Below are positions 9,070 to 18,381 of a DNA stretch of 39,434 nucleotides, one piece after another. Every line of letters begins with the position of its first letter. The first letter of the stretch is position 1. Under the pieces are notes generated by a model that did no database searches, was not told where the DNA came from, and was given only the letters and a program-made list of their open reading frames with translations. Source of the DNA: Alphaproteobacteria bacterium (GTDB taxonomy: Bacteria > Pseudomonadota > Alphaproteobacteria > UBA2966 > CAIVPW01); assembly GCA_016869235.1 (NCBI GenBank), contig VGER01000013.1, forward strand, positions 1 through 39,434, written 5' to 3'. Both the position numbers and the translations under genes were made by a program.

Positions 9070-10177
9070 TCCGCGCGACCCGGACCATATGCGCGCGGCG
9101 TTGCGCCTGGCCCGCCGCGGCCTGGGGCGCGTGTGGCCGAATCCCGCCGTCGGCTGCATTCTGGTCAAGGACGGTCTGGTGGTGGGGCGGGGCTGGACCC
9201 AGCCCGGCGGACGCCCCCATGCGGAAACCGAGGCGCTGAAACGCGCCGGCGCCGCCGCGCGCGGCGCCACCGCCTACGTAAGCCTCGAGCCGTGCGCGCA
9301 CCGCAACCAGGCGACGCCGCCGCAGCCCGCCTGCGCCGAGGCGCTCGCCAAGGCCGGGGTCAAACGCGCCGTCATCGCCTGCCGCGATCCCGATCCGCGC
9401 ACCAACGGCCGTGGCATCAACATGTTGCAGAAGGCCGGCGTCGAGGTGATCGAAGGACTCTCGGAATCGGAAGCCAGGTCGATCAACGCCGGCTTCCTGT
9501 TGCGCGTGACGAGCGGCCGGCCGCTCGTCACCTTGAAGGTCGCGTCGTCCCTGGACGGACGCATCGCCACCGGCTCGGGCGAATCCAAATGGATCACCGG
9601 CGAGCCCGCGCGCGCCCAGGCGCACGCGCTCCGTGCCCGTCACGACGCGGTGGTGGTCGGCTCCGGAACGGTGCTCGCTGACGATCCCGAGCTGACCTGC
9701 CGCCTGCCCGGGCTCGGCGATCGCTCGCCGGTGCGGGTGATCTTCGATGGCCGCTTGCGCGCGCCGCTGACCGCCAAGGTGGTGGCGAGCGCCCGCACGA
9801 CGCCGACCTGGATCGTCACGTTGCTCCATGCCGACCCGGCGCGGCAAAAGGCGTTCACCGCTGCCGGAGTGACCTTGATCCAGGTTGCCGGCGGTCGGGA
9901 GGGCCATCCGGATCCGAAGGCGGCGTTCGCGGCGCTGGCGGGGAAGGGCATCACCCGCGTGCTGGTCGAAGGCGGACGCCACCTGACCGCGGCGTTGCTG
10001 CGCGACGGTCCGATCGACCGAATGGTGTGGTTCCGGGCGCCCATGCTGCTCGGCGGCGACGGCATGCCCGCCGCGGAGTCCTTCGGCCTGACGAAGTTGG
10101 ACGAGGCGCCGCGCTTCCGGCGCGAGGGAACCGCAACCGCCGGCGAAGATCTTGTCGAGATGTATAAGTCGCAGTGA
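9050..10177 (+). CDS. ribD: Bifunctional riboflavin deaminase/reductase RibD
   Basis: 375 residues. The N-terminal cytidine-deaminase-like domain (about 10-150) and the C-terminal reductase domain (about 158-375, beginning [17 protein letters not shown]) carry out the second and third steps of riboflavin synthesis from GTP. Zinc ligands are in HAE (57-59) and at Cys82 and Cys95. The usual motif has about nine residues from Cys to Cys (CNHYGRTPPC type); here the loop reads [14 protein letters not shown], some four residues longer. The substrate motif [10 protein letters not shown] and the [11 protein letters not shown] segment are normal. ATG 9050 overlaps nrdR. The loop insertion should be checked for zinc binding. 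Confidence 0.95.
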   Translation: MATPTADPRDPDHMRAALRLARRGLGRVWPNPAVGCILVKDGLVVGRGWTQPGGRPHAETEALKRAGAAARGATAYVSLEPCAHRNQATPPQPACAEALAKAGVKRAVIACRDPDPRTNGRGINMLQKAGVEVIEGLSESEARSINAGFLLRVTSGRPLVTLKVASSLDGRIATGSGESKWITGEPARAQAHALRARHDAVVVGSGTVLADDPELTCRLPGLGDRSPVRVIFDGRLRAPLTAKVVASARTTPTWIVTLLHADPARQKAFTAAGVTLIQVAGGREGHPDPKAAFAALAGKGITRVLVEGGRHLTAALLRDGPIDRMVWFRAPMLLGGDGMPAAESFGLTKLDEAPRFRREGTATAGEDLVEMYKSQ

Positions 10178-10216
10178 CGGGCAAGGCGCTATGAAGCGCC
10201 GCCGCCGGGCCGCCTG

Positions 10217-10810
10217 ATGTTCACTGGCATCGTCACGCACATCGGCAGCGTGCGGCGCGTCGCCGCCGGCGCCGGGGGGGCACGGTTCGAGATCGCCGCC
10301 GACGTCGGCACGATGCCGGTCGGCGCGTCCATTGCCTGCTCCGGGGTCTGCCTTACGGTGGTGGAGCGGGCGCCCGGCTGGTTCGGCGTCGAGGCGTCGG
10401 CCGAAACCTTGTCCAAGACCACGGCGAGCGGCTGGCGGGACGGGACGCGGCTCAACCTCGAGAGGCCCCTCAAGGTCGGCGACGAGCTCGGCGGCGGCTT
10501 CGTGCTGGGACACGTGGACGCAGTCGCCGGCGTCGTTGCCCGCCGGGGGGACGGCGACTCGGTGCGCCTGACGGTGCAAGGACCGGCCTCCCTGCGCCAC
10601 CTGTTCGCGCCGAAAGGGTCCGTCACCCTGGACGGCGTCGCCCTCACCATCAATGAGGTGGACGGCGCGCACTTTGGGGTAAATATCATCCCCCACACCC
10701 TGGCGGTCACCACGCTGGGGCAGGTTGCCATCGGCGACCGCCTCAACCTGGAAGCAGACCCGCTGGCGCGCTATGTCGCCCGCATCGCCGAGGTCCAACG
10801 GGGCACGTAG
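10217..10810 (+). CDS. ribE: Riboflavin synthase alpha chain
   Basis: 197 residues, starting MFTGIVTHIG as is typical. Two lumazine-binding barrels follow each other: the first with ASIACSGVCLTVVE, the second with GSVTLDGVALTINEV. It dismutates two molecules of 6,7-dimethyl-8-ribityllumazine to riboflavin. It lies 39 bases after ribD and five bases before the next gene. Confidence 0.96.
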   Translation: MFTGIVTHIGSVRRVAAGAGGARFEIAADVGTMPVGASIACSGVCLTVVERAPGWFGVEASAETLSKTTASGWRDGTRLNLERPLKVGDELGGGFVLGHVDAVAGVVARRGDGDSVRLTVQGPASLRHLFAPKGSVTLDGVALTINEVDGAHFGVNIIPHTLAVTTLGQVAIGDRLNLEADPLARYVARIAEVQRGT

Positions 10811-10815
10811 GATTC

Positions 10816-11946
10816 ATGGAGCTGTCGCGCACCACGCGTCTCGCGCCCATCGAGGACATCATTGCCGATGTCCGCGCCGGCAAGTTCGTCGTCGTCGTCG
10901 ATGACGAGAGCCGCGAGAACGAGGGCGACCTCATCATCGCCGCCGAGCGCGCCGACGCCGCCGCCATCAACTTCATGGCGCGGTTCGGCCGCGGCCTCAT
11001 CTGCCTGCCGCTGACGCGCCAGCGCGTCGAGGAGCTCGAGCTGCCCCTGATGGCGCCGCGCAACCTCAGCCGCCATCAGACGGCGTTCACCGTCTCGATC
11101 GAGGCGCGGGAGGGCGTCACGACCGGAATCTCGGCCGCCGACCGCGCCCAGACTATCGCCGTCGCCATCGGCGCCGGCAACCGCAAGGCCGGCAAGGACG
11201 ACATCCATTCGCCTGGGCACGTCTTCCCGCTGGTGGCGAGCGACGGCGGCGTGCTGGTGCGCGCCGGCCACACCGAAGGGGCCGTCGACCTTGCGCGCCT
11301 CGCCGGATTCATTCCAGCCGGCGTGATCTGCGAGATCATGAACGACGACGGCTCGATGGCGCGGTTGCCTCAGCTGCTCGACTTCGCCGCCAAGCATGGC
11401 CTCAAGGTCGGCAGCATCGCCGACCTCATCGCCTACCGCCGCCTCCACGACGTCATTGTCCGCCGCGCCCTGGAGACCGAGATGAACAGCCGCTACGGCG
11501 GCACGTTCCGGATGGTGGTGTACGTCAACACGGTGGAATACGCCGAGCACCTGGCGCTGGTGAAGGGCGACCTGCGCGCCCCCGGCAGGGGCCCGGTTCT
11601 GGTGCGCATGCACGGCGTCAACGTGCTCACCGACCTTCTCGGCGCCGAGGGACCGCGCGACGCGCTGCTGCACGAGGCGATGCGCATGATCGGCGAGGAG
11701 GGGCGCGGCGTCATCGTGCTGATCCGCGAGCCGCGCGCGACGGCGCTGTCCGACGGCTTGTGCGTCAAGCGCGGCGACCGGCCCGAGCGGCACGAGTTGC
11801 GCGAGTACGGTATAGGCGCGCAGATCCTGCTCGATCTCGGCGTGCACGAGATGGTGCTGCTGTCGAATTCCCACCGCACGCCCATCGGCCTCGACGGCTA
11901 CGGCCTGTCGATCGTCGGCGAGCGCCGCATTCCGCTGGCCACCTGA
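10816..11946 (+). CDS. ribBA: DHBP synthase RibB with inactive GTP cyclohydrolase II-like domain
   Basis: 376 residues. The first ~200 form 3,4-dihydroxy-2-butanone 4-phosphate synthase: [16 protein letters not shown] (29-44), [30 protein letters not shown] and [12 protein letters not shown] are all intact. The remaining ~170 align with GTP cyclohydrolase II, but the zinc site is gone. The usual VHSECLTGDVFGSLRCDCG region reads [20 protein letters not shown], with none of the three Cys, and the later catalytic region is altered. This matches alphaproteobacterial RibB proteins whose GCH II half is non-catalytic. A separate ribA should exist outside the window. Five bases separate it from ribE and three from ribH. 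Confidence 0.93.
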   Translation: MELSRTTRLAPIEDIIADVRAGKFVVVVDDESRENEGDLIIAAERADAAAINFMARFGRGLICLPLTRQRVEELELPLMAPRNLSRHQTAFTVSIEAREGVTTGISAADRAQTIAVAIGAGNRKAGKDDIHSPGHVFPLVASDGGVLVRAGHTEGAVDLARLAGFIPAGVICEIMNDDGSMARLPQLLDFAAKHGLKVGSIADLIAYRRLHDVIVRRALETEMNSRYGGTFRMVVYVNTVEYAEHLALVKGDLRAPGRGPVLVRMHGVNVLTDLLGAEGPRDALLHEAMRMIGEEGRGVIVLIREPRATALSDGLCVKRGDRPERHELREYGIGAQILLDLGVHEMVLLSNSHRTPIGLDGYGLSIVGERRIPLAT

Positions 11947-11949
11947 GTC

Positions 11950-12447
11950 ATGGTTTCCGTCGGTGGCGACAACATCATGGTCATCCAGGCGCGTTTCTAC
12001 GACGACATTGCCGACGAGATGTTGCGCGGCGCCACGGCGGTGCTTGCCGCGGCCAACGCCAAGCACACGGTGGTGACCGTGCCGGGCTGTCTCGAGATCC
12101 CGGCGGCGCTCACCTTCGTGCTTCGCGGCGATGAGATGCGCCCCGGCGGCCGGCCGACCTACGACGGCTACGTGGCGCTGGGTTGCGTCATCCGCGGCGA
12201 GACCGATCACTACGAATACGTGGCGGGAGAGTGCATGCGCGGCCTCTCCTATGCGGTACGCCACCACGGCATTGCCCTCGGCAACGGCGTGCTTACCTGC
12301 AACACATACGAGCAGGCATGGGAGCGCGCGCAGGTGGCCAACGGCGACAAGGGTGGGATCGCGGCGCGCGCGGCATTGGCGATGATGGCGCTGCGCCGCA
12401 CGCTGACGTCGCCCCAGGGCGCCACGCCCAAGAGCGCCACGCCATGA
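11950..12447 (+). CDS. ribH: 6,7-dimethyl-8-ribityllumazine synthase
   Basis: 165 residues. Condenses the RibB product with the RibD-derived pyrimidine to lumazine. Seen: VVTVPGCLEIPAAL, the catalytic His88 in CVIRGETDHYEYV, and the phosphate loop near the C-terminus (NGDKGGIAARAAL). The first strand FNxxIT motif is reduced (IQARFYDDI). The C-terminal ~12 residues are a Thr/Ser/Pro tail. The stop overlaps the nusB start as ATGA. Confidence 0.95.
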   Translation: MVSVGGDNIMVIQARFYDDIADEMLRGATAVLAAANAKHTVVTVPGCLEIPAALTFVLRGDEMRPGGRPTYDGYVALGCVIRGETDHYEYVAGECMRGLSYAVRHHGIALGNGVLTCNTYEQAWERAQVANGDKGGIAARAALAMMALRRTLTSPQGATPKSATP

Positions 12448-12932
12448 ACGTCGCCGCTCCGCGCGAAGCGTCCGAACGGGAGCTGTTGCACCGGCGCAGC
12501 GTCGCGCGCCTGGTGGCGGTGCAGGCGCTCTACCAGATCGAATTCGGCGGCGGCCGTCCCGACGAGGTCATCGCCGAGTTCGTCGATCATCGTTTCGGCG
12601 CGGAGATCGACGGGGCTCGCCTGGGCGAGGCGGATGCCGACTTCTTTCGCGCCTTGGTGCGCGGCGGGGCAGGGCGCCAGGACGAGCTCGACGCGCTCCT
12701 CAAGGGCTCGCTGAGCAAGGCGCGCGAGCCGTCGCGTCTCGATGGCATCTTGAGAGCGCTGCTGCGCGCCGCCGCCTTCGAGCTGCTCGCCCGCAAGGAC
12801 GTCCCCGCACGCGTCGTCATCGCCGAGTACCTCGACGTCGCGCACGCGTTCTTCACCGGTCCCGAGCCCAAGCTCGTCAACGGCGTGCTCGACAACCTCG
12901 CCCGGCACCTGCGCCCCAGCGAGATAACCTAG
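12444..12932 (+). CDS. nusB: Transcription antitermination factor NusB
   Basis: 162 residues from ATG 12444. All-helical RNA-binding protein that joins NusE/S10 on boxA RNA in rRNA antitermination. Seen: RRSVARLVAVQALYQIEF near residue 20, LDGILRALLRAAAFELL, and VVIAEYLDVAHAFF with GPEPKLVNGVLDNLA at the end. The ribH-nusB-thiL order is widely conserved. Confidence 0.95.
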   Translation: MNVAAPREASERELLHRRSVARLVAVQALYQIEFGGGRPDEVIAEFVDHRFGAEIDGARLGEADADFFRALVRGGAGRQDELDALLKGSLSKAREPSRLDGILRALLRAAAFELLARKDVPARVVIAEYLDVAHAFFTGPEPKLVNGVLDNLARHLRPSEIT

Positions 12933-12939
12933 CCAGGCC

Positions 12940-13929
12940 GTGCAGCGTCGCGGCGAATTCGAGCTGATCGCACAGGTCTTCGCGCCGCTTGCCAAGATCG
13001 GCGCGAGCCCGCTCGCGTCCTCATTCGGCTTGGGCGACGACGCGGCGCTGGTGCGTCCGCCCCCGGGCATGGAACTGGTGGTGTCCGCCGACGCCATGGT
13101 GCGCGGCATCCATTTCGACGAGCGCACCGACCCGGGCGACGTCGGCCGCAAGCTGCTGCGCGTCAACCTGTCCGACCTCGCCACCAAGGGCGCCATGCCG
13201 GTCGCTTATCTGCTGGTCGCCGGATGGCCGGCCGACGTCGGCGACGAGTGGATCAACCGCTTCGCGGCCGGCCTCGCCGAGGACCAGGCCACCTACAAGC
13301 TGCCGCTCATCGGCGGCGACACCATCGCCATGCCTTCGGACCTGGTGTTGTCCGTCACCATCTTCGGCCACGTGCCGAGCGGCACGATGCTGCGCCGCGG
13401 CGGCGCTCAGCTCGGCGACTACGTATATGTGTCCGGCACCATCGGCGATGCGCGCCTCGGGTTGCTGGTGGCGCACGACAAGCTGGCGTTGCCGGCGGAG
13501 GACGCGGCGTTCCTGCGCGCGCGTCTCGACCGGCCCAATCCCCGCCTGCGCCTGGGTCAGGATCTGCGCACGGTAGCGCACGCCGCCATCGACGTCTCCG
13601 ATGGCGTGCTGGCCGACCTCGGTCACATCTGCGAGCAGTCCGGCGTCGGCGCCGTCGTCAACGAGGCGGCGCTGCCGCTCTCCGCCGCGGCCCAGCGCGC
13701 CTTGGCCGCCGTTCCCGGCGAACGGCCGGGCCTCGCGGCGTTCGGCGATGACTACGAGATCCTGTTCACCGTCGCACCCGGCGACGTGTCGCGGCTGGAG
13801 GCCTTGGCGACGCGCATCAACCTGCCGCTGACGCGCATCGGCCGCATCGCGTCCGAACCGGGCGTGCGGGTGGTGGATGCTGCGGGGCGCGAAGTCCGTG
13901 TCGAGAAAAGGGGCTTTCAGCACTTCTAG
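12940..13929 (+). CDS. thiL: Thiamine-monophosphate kinase
   Basis: 329 residues from GTG 12940. Phosphorylates thiamine monophosphate to the diphosphate cofactor. Seen: FGLGDDAALV with the metal-binding Asp33/Asp34, VSADAMVRGIHFD, LPLIGGDTI, AAIDVSDGVLADLGHI and FGDDYEILFTV. Seven bases after nusB. No rearrangement. Confidence 0.96.
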   Translation: MQRRGEFELIAQVFAPLAKIGASPLASSFGLGDDAALVRPPPGMELVVSADAMVRGIHFDERTDPGDVGRKLLRVNLSDLATKGAMPVAYLLVAGWPADVGDEWINRFAAGLAEDQATYKLPLIGGDTIAMPSDLVLSVTIFGHVPSGTMLRRGGAQLGDYVYVSGTIGDARLGLLVAHDKLALPAEDAAFLRARLDRPNPRLRLGQDLRTVAHAAIDVSDGVLADLGHICEQSGVGAVVNEAALPLSAAAQRALAAVPGERPGLAAFGDDYEILFTVAPGDVSRLEALATRINLPLTRIGRIASEPGVRVVDAAGREVRVEKRGFQHF

Positions 13930-14005
13930 GGCCAGAGCCCCCCGTCCGGCGGCCTGGTCCCTGCTGGTTTCCAAGGCCCTGCCTTCCGGGGATAATGCGG
14001 CCACC

Positions 14006-14443
14006 ATGCGGATGATCGTCATCACGGTGGGCCTGCTCGTCTTCTTCATCGGAGGATTGGCGGCGGTCACCTGGGTCCTCTCCAACTTCGAGGACCTCTC
14101 GGACGGCAAGTCGGAAGTGGTGCTGGTCAAGGGCTTCGTCCCCCTCGACAACCTCTCCTACCCCGTGAGCTCGGGCGCCGTTCTCGACCACTACGTGGCC
14201 GTGGACCTTCGCCTCGAGATCAACGACGTCCGCCGCGAGGCGGAGATCACCGCCATGATGCCGCGCATCCGCGACGAGATCGTCCGCGACGACCACCGTG
14301 CCTGGCCGCGGCACGCCGATGGGGTAGACAGCATCGACCTCGCGCGCGTCAAAGAACGTGCCAAGGGCAGCGCCAACAAAGTCCTGGGCGGCGAAGTGGT
14401 GACGCGCGTGCTGATCACCCGCGTGGCTCGCCTGGTCGCCTGA
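14006..14443 (+). CDS. FliL-like single-pass membrane protein
   Basis: 145 residues from ATG 14006. One N-terminal TM helix (about 3-25, VITVGLLVFFIGGLAAVTWV), then a periplasmic domain with FVPLDNLSYPVSSGAVLDHYVAVDLRLEI, ITAMMPRIRDEIVRD and a helical end with RAKGSANKVLGGEVVTRVLI. The layout matches FliL (anchor, short linker, SPFH-like domain) and proteins of this type are known just after thiL in alphaproteobacteria. Real FliL helps the flagellar stator; this copy is not among flagellar genes, so that role is inferred. It is 76 bases from thiL and probably ends the operon. Confidence 0.6.
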   Translation: MRMIVITVGLLVFFIGGLAAVTWVLSNFEDLSDGKSEVVLVKGFVPLDNLSYPVSSGAVLDHYVAVDLRLEINDVRREAEITAMMPRIRDEIVRDDHRAWPRHADGVDSIDLARVKERAKGSANKVLGGEVVTRVLITRVARLVA

Positions 14444-14564
14444 CCTGTCCGACCGGACTACCGGGCGCGACCTAGGCTGAAGGGGCAATTGCCCCGCCCG
14501 CGCCAGCCTCGCTAAACCTTGGCGGCGAGCCTCGGAAAACTAGAACAACAAGAAGTGGGCCGCC

Positions 14565-15479
14565 GTGTCTGCCCTTATCCATATCGGCTACCACAAGACC
14601 GGAACGACCTGGCTGCAGGAGCGCTTCTTCGGCAGGGACCCGATCTTTCGGGTCATCGCCACCCATCCGGCGATCGACGCCGCCATCGTCCGCCCGAACA
14701 GCCTCGATTTCGATCCTGCCAAGGCGCTGAGCGACCTGGGCGCGGGCTCCAATGCCGCCAAGGCGTCGACCGGCATCCCGGTGATGTCCTCGGAGATCCT
14801 GTCGGGGAATCCGTTCACCGGCGCGCGCGAGAGCCACGTGATTGCCCACCGCCTGCGGGCGATGTTCCCGGACGCCCGCGTCCTCATCACGGTGCGCAAT
14901 CAGATGGCGATGCTGTCGTCGTTCTATAAGCAGTACGTGCGCTTCGGCGGGCGGCTCGGCCATCGCGACTTCTTCCTCGCCAAGCCGGAGATCGAGTACT
15001 ACGGCTTCGAGGCGCGACACCTGCAGTACGACCGCCTGATCGACCTCTACGCGGGCCTGTTTCCCAAGGGGAACGTCTCGGTGATGCTGTACGAGGACTT
15101 CAGCCGCGGGCCGGCCGCGTTCTGCCAGCAGATCGCCGATTTCGCCAATGGCGGTCCGGCCAAGATCCAGCCGGTCGACTCGCGGCCGCGCGGCGTCAGC
15201 GCCTCGGCCCAGATCCTGCCGGTGCTGCGGCAGATCAACCGCTTCCGCGCCGGGCCGTTGAACGCGACGCCCTGCCTGTCGCTCGGCTGGCTGTCGTACA
15301 AGGCCTACCGCGCCGTCGAGAAGCTCGACGTCCAGTCCCAGGCGCGCTGGGGTAGGCGGTCGGACGGCAGCCTCGGAGAGTTCATCCGCGAGCGCTTTGC
15401 CGACAGCTATCGTTCCAGCAACGCCAAGCTTGCGGCCCTGCTCAAGCGCGACCTCGCTCCGCTGGCGTACCCGGTTTAG
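14565..15479 (+). CDS. Sulfotransferase family protein
   Basis: 304 residues from GTG 14565. The 5'-phosphosulfate-binding motif is clear at 8-18 (GYHKTGTTWLQ), followed by the 3'-phosphate region VLITVRNQMAMLSSFYKQYVR in parts, with the Arg and Ser that hold PAPS. Transfers sulfate from PAPS to an unknown acceptor such as a glycan, lipid or small molecule. No glycosyltransferases are nearby, so the acceptor cannot be guessed. The gene stands alone between the thiL operon and hppA. No signal peptide. Confidence 0.85.
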   Translation: MSALIHIGYHKTGTTWLQERFFGRDPIFRVIATHPAIDAAIVRPNSLDFDPAKALSDLGAGSNAAKASTGIPVMSSEILSGNPFTGARESHVIAHRLRAMFPDARVLITVRNQMAMLSSFYKQYVRFGGRLGHRDFFLAKPEIEYYGFEARHLQYDRLIDLYAGLFPKGNVSVMLYEDFSRGPAAFCQQIADFANGGPAKIQPVDSRPRGVSASAQILPVLRQINRFRAGPLNATPCLSLGWLSYKAYRAVEKLDVQSQARWGRRSDGSLGEFIRERFADSYRSSNAKLAALLKRDLAPLAYPV

Positions 15480-15539
15480 GCGGCTCCCCGCCGCCACCCC
15501 TCGGCTCGGGCCTTGCGGCAACAAGGCCTGCGGGCGCGT

Positions 15540-15568
15540 TTGCCTTCGGCCACTAACTCTGGCATAAG
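15540..15568 (+). promoter_or_regulatory. Candidate hppA promoter
   Basis: TTGCCT (15540-15545), a 17-base spacer and CATAAG (15563-15568) resemble a housekeeping promoter. The expected start is near 15575, leaving a leader of about 85 bases to the hppA ATG, which has GAGGGG before it. Confidence 0.4.
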
Positions 15569-15658
15569 GCGCCGCGACTTTTCGGTTCTTCGCGCTTCCG
15601 GGCGCCGCGCGAAACCTTTGTAGTCCCACAACTTATCCTACGACGAGGGGATGACGAC

Positions 15659-17755
15659 ATGACCGTGTTGCCGATGCATTGGCTCGCCATTGCTGCCGGT
15701 GCGTTCGCCGTTGCTTACGCCGTCTATGCCAGCCGCGCGGTGCTCGCCGCAGACTCGGGCACCGACCGCATGCGCGAGATCTCGCACGCCGTACAGGTAG
15801 GCGCGGGCGCGTACCTGAACCGCCAGTACCGCACCATCGGCATGGTCGGCGCCGTCATCTTCGTCATCTCGGGCTTCGCGCTCGACTGGTATTCAGCGTT
15901 CGGCTTCCTGATCGGCGCCGTGCTGTCGGGCGCGGCCGGCTACATCGGCATGAACGTCTCGGTGCGCGCCAACGTGCGCACCGCCCAGGCGGCCTCCAAG
16001 GGCTTGCAGCAGGGTCTCGACGTCTCGTTCCGCGCCGGCTCGGTCACGGGCATGCTCGTCGCCGGCCTCGCGCTGCTCGCGGTGGCCGTCTACTACGCCG
16101 TGCTGATCTGGGCCGGTCTCGACACGCGCGCGATCGTCACCGCGCTCGTCGCCCTCGGCTTCGGCGGCTCGCTGATCTCGATCTTCGCCCGTCTCGGCGG
16201 CGGCATCTTCACCAAGGGCGCCGACGTCGGCGCCGACCTCGTCGGCAAGGTCGAGGCGGGCATTCCCGAGGATGATCCGCGCAACCCGGCCGTTATCGCC
16301 GACAACGTCGGCGACAACGTCGGCGACTGCGCCGGCATGGCCGCCGACCTGTTTGAGACCTACGCGGTGACGCTGGTCGCCACCATGGTGCTCGGCTCGA
16401 TCTTCTTCACCGGGGCACAGGCCGAGATGATGATGGCCCTGCCGCTTGCCATCGGCGGGGTGTGCATCTTCACCTCGGTGATAGGCACGTTCTTCGTCAA
16501 GCTGGGCGGCGGCACCAACATCATGGGCGCCCTCTACAAGGGCTTCATCGTGTCGGCGGTCCTGTCGGCGGCCGCCTTCTGGCCGACCATCAGCTACACG
16601 CTGGGCGGCATGGACACGACCTTCCGCGCCGCCGGCGGCGCCACCTTCACCTCCATGGACCTGTTCTGGGCCGCCATCGCCGGCCTGGTGGTCACGGGCT
16701 TGCTGATCTGGGTGACCGAGTACTACACCGGCACCAAGTCGCGCCCGGTGAAGTCGATCGCCAAGGCGTCCACCACCGGCCACGCCACCAACATCATCCA
16801 GGGCCTCGCCATCTCGATGGAGGCGACGGCGCTGCCGGCGCTCATCATCTCGGCGGGCATCATCGTCGCCTACATGCTGGCGGGCCTCGTCGGCGTCGCC
16901 ATCGCGGTGACGGCGATGCTGGCTCTTGCCGGCATGGTCGTGGCCCTCGACGCCTACGGCCCGGTCACCGACAACGCCGGCGGCATCGCCGAGATGGCGG
17001 GCATGCCCAAGGACGTGCGCAAGATCACCGACGCGCTCGACGCCGTCGGCAACACCACCAAGGCGGTGACCAAGGGCTACGCCATCGGCTCGGCGGGTCT
17101 CGCCGCACTGGTGCTGTTCGGCGCCTACACCCAGGACCTCGAGCACTACTTCGAGGGCCTGACCGTGGACTTCTCGCTGTCCAACCCGTACGTGGTCGTC
17201 GGCCTGCTGATCGGCGGCATGCTGCCGTACCTGTTCGGCGCGATGTCGATGACCGCGGTAGGCCGTGCCGCCGGATCGGTGGTGGAGGAAGTGCGCCGCC
17301 AGTTCCGCGAGATCAAAGGCATCATGGAAGGCACCGCGAAGCCGGACTACGGCCGCGCAGTGGACCTGCTCACCAAGGCGGCGATCCGCGAGATGATCGT
17401 GCCGTCGCTGCTGCCGGTGCTTGCGCCGATCGTCGTCTACTACGTCATCAACTGGATTGCCGGCCAGGCCGAGGCCTTCGCGGCGGTCGGCGCCATGCTG
17501 CTTGGCACCATCGTCACCGGCCTGTTCGTCGCCATCTCCATGACGGCGGGCGGCGGTGCGTGGGACAACTCGAAGAAGTACATCGAGGATGGCAACTACG
17601 GCGGCAAGGGTTCCGATGCCCACAAGGCCGCCGTCACTGGTGACACCGTCGGCGATCCCTACAAGGACACCGCCGGCCCGGCTGTCAACCCGATGATCAA
17701 GATCACCAACATCGTCGCCCTGCTGTTGCTCGCCGCGCTCGCGACGGGCATGTAA
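15659..17755 (+). CDS. hppA: K+-independent proton-pumping membrane pyrophosphatase
   Basis: 698 residues, 15-16 TM helices. Couples PPi hydrolysis to proton transport across the inner membrane. Active-site motifs seen: [19 protein letters not shown] near residue 189, then [47 protein letters not shown], and the C-terminal [14 protein letters not shown]. The selectivity site reads [10 protein letters not shown] with Lys468 and Thr471; the family is K+-independent when Lys is here and K+-dependent when Ala is. So this is an H+-PPase of the Rhodospirillum rubrum type. It has its own promoter and a strong terminator. It can save energy when PPi is abundant, as in growth under low light or low oxygen. 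Confidence 0.97.
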   Translation: MTVLPMHWLAIAAGAFAVAYAVYASRAVLAADSGTDRMREISHAVQVGAGAYLNRQYRTIGMVGAVIFVISGFALDWYSAFGFLIGAVLSGAAGYIGMNVSVRANVRTAQAASKGLQQGLDVSFRAGSVTGMLVAGLALLAVAVYYAVLIWAGLDTRAIVTALVALGFGGSLISIFARLGGGIFTKGADVGADLVGKVEAGIPEDDPRNPAVIADNVGDNVGDCAGMAADLFETYAVTLVATMVLGSIFFTGAQAEMMMALPLAIGGVCIFTSVIGTFFVKLGGGTNIMGALYKGFIVSAVLSAAAFWPTISYTLGGMDTTFRAAGGATFTSMDLFWAAIAGLVVTGLLIWVTEYYTGTKSRPVKSIAKASTTGHATNIIQGLAISMEATALPALIISAGIIVAYMLAGLVGVAIAVTAMLALAGMVVALDAYGPVTDNAGGIAEMAGMPKDVRKITDALDAVGNTTKAVTKGYAIGSAGLAALVLFGAYTQDLEHYFEGLTVDFSLSNPYVVVGLLIGGMLPYLFGAMSMTAVGRAAGSVVEEVRRQFREIKGIMEGTAKPDYGRAVDLLTKAAIREMIVPSLLPVLAPIVVYYVINWIAGQAEAFAAVGAMLLGTIVTGLFVAISMTAGGGAWDNSKKYIEDGNYGGKGSDAHKAAVTGDTVGDPYKDTAGPAVNPMIKITNIVALLLLAALATGM

Positions 17756-17780
17756 GGCAGGCATCCGATTTGCGAAAACA

Positions 17781-17816
17781 AGCCGGCCGGGTTGCGAGCC
17801 CCGGCCGGCTTTCTTT
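17781..17816 (+). terminator. Rho-independent terminator of hppA
   Basis: 11-bp perfect stem AGCCGGCCGGG / CCCGGCCGGCT with an 8-base loop, followed by TTCTTTTT. It starts 26 bases after the hppA stop and just before the end of the convergent bamE gene. Confidence 0.9.
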
Positions 17817-17834
17817 TTGTCAGCGCGTGCCGGC

Positions 17835-18302
17835 TCAGGGCGCTTGCCGCGCCGCCCCCGGACTGAAGCGCCCGAGGTTGCCGATGAGCTGTTCCAGGAT
17901 GCCGAGCTCGCGGCCACGCGTGGGAGTCTCGCGATCCGTCGGATTGATCTTCATGGCGTCGGAAAGCGTGTAGCGCTGGATGTCGGATACGACTCCGCGC
18001 GCGCCGAAGGAAATGGCGACGACCTGCTGATCGAGCACGTCCGCGGCGCGATAGGGTACTGCTTCGGTCAGCGCGCCGATGTAGTACCAGCTGTTCGGAT
18101 CGAAGGTGCCAATCGCCGACGGGGTTCCGAGTGCCACCAGGACCGTGTCGCGCGTGTCGGTGCCCGGCGTAATGCTGGCCAGCACGCGTTCATTCAGGAT
18201 GTAGCCACGCGATTCGCGCACGGGTGCGCACGCCGCCGCCGCGTGCAGCGTCAACGCCGCGCCGATTGCCAGGGCTATGCGATGGACGGTGAATTGGAAC
18301 AA
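17835..18302 (-). CDS. bamE: Outer membrane assembly lipoprotein BamE (SmpA/OmlA)
   Basis: 155 residues from a TTG at 18302 with GGGAG before it; no ATG is available. A signal peptide ends with the lipobox AAAC (Cys25). The domain begins RGYILNERVLASITPGTDTRDTVLVALGTPS, the typical SmpA/OmlA start, and continues with WYYIG and a long variable C-terminus. BamE is the small lipoprotein partner of the BAM complex that inserts outer membrane proteins. Divergent from the bc1 chaperone gene at 18382, an arrangement seen in other alphaproteobacteria. Confidence 0.9.
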   Translation of the reverse strand: MFQFTVHRIALAIGAALTLHAAAACAPVRESRGYILNERVLASITPGTDTRDTVLVALGTPSAIGTFDPNSWYYIGALTEAVPYRAADVLDQQVVAISFGARGVVSDIQRYTLSDAMKINPTDRETPTRGRELGILEQLIGNLGRFSPGAARQAP

Positions 18303-18381
18303 ACCCCGCTCCCTCGGACACCTTCGCAGAGCGCGCGTCGCACTGTCAACGCGACGGCCGTGGCGCTAGGGTAGCGGCACA

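Noticed and set aside
10178..10216. FMN riboswitch in the riboflavin operon
   Set aside because: The gaps between the rib genes are too short and lack the conserved RFN core; the long gap before rpiB shows no such structure either.
8753..10798. 681-codon minus-strand open frame opposite nrdR-ribD-ribE
   Set aside because: Antisense to three clear genes, no homology visible.
15893..17917. 674-codon minus-strand open frame opposite hppA
   Set aside because: Shadow of a long GC-rich gene; the product is His/Arg/Asp-rich noise and it runs through the hppA terminator.
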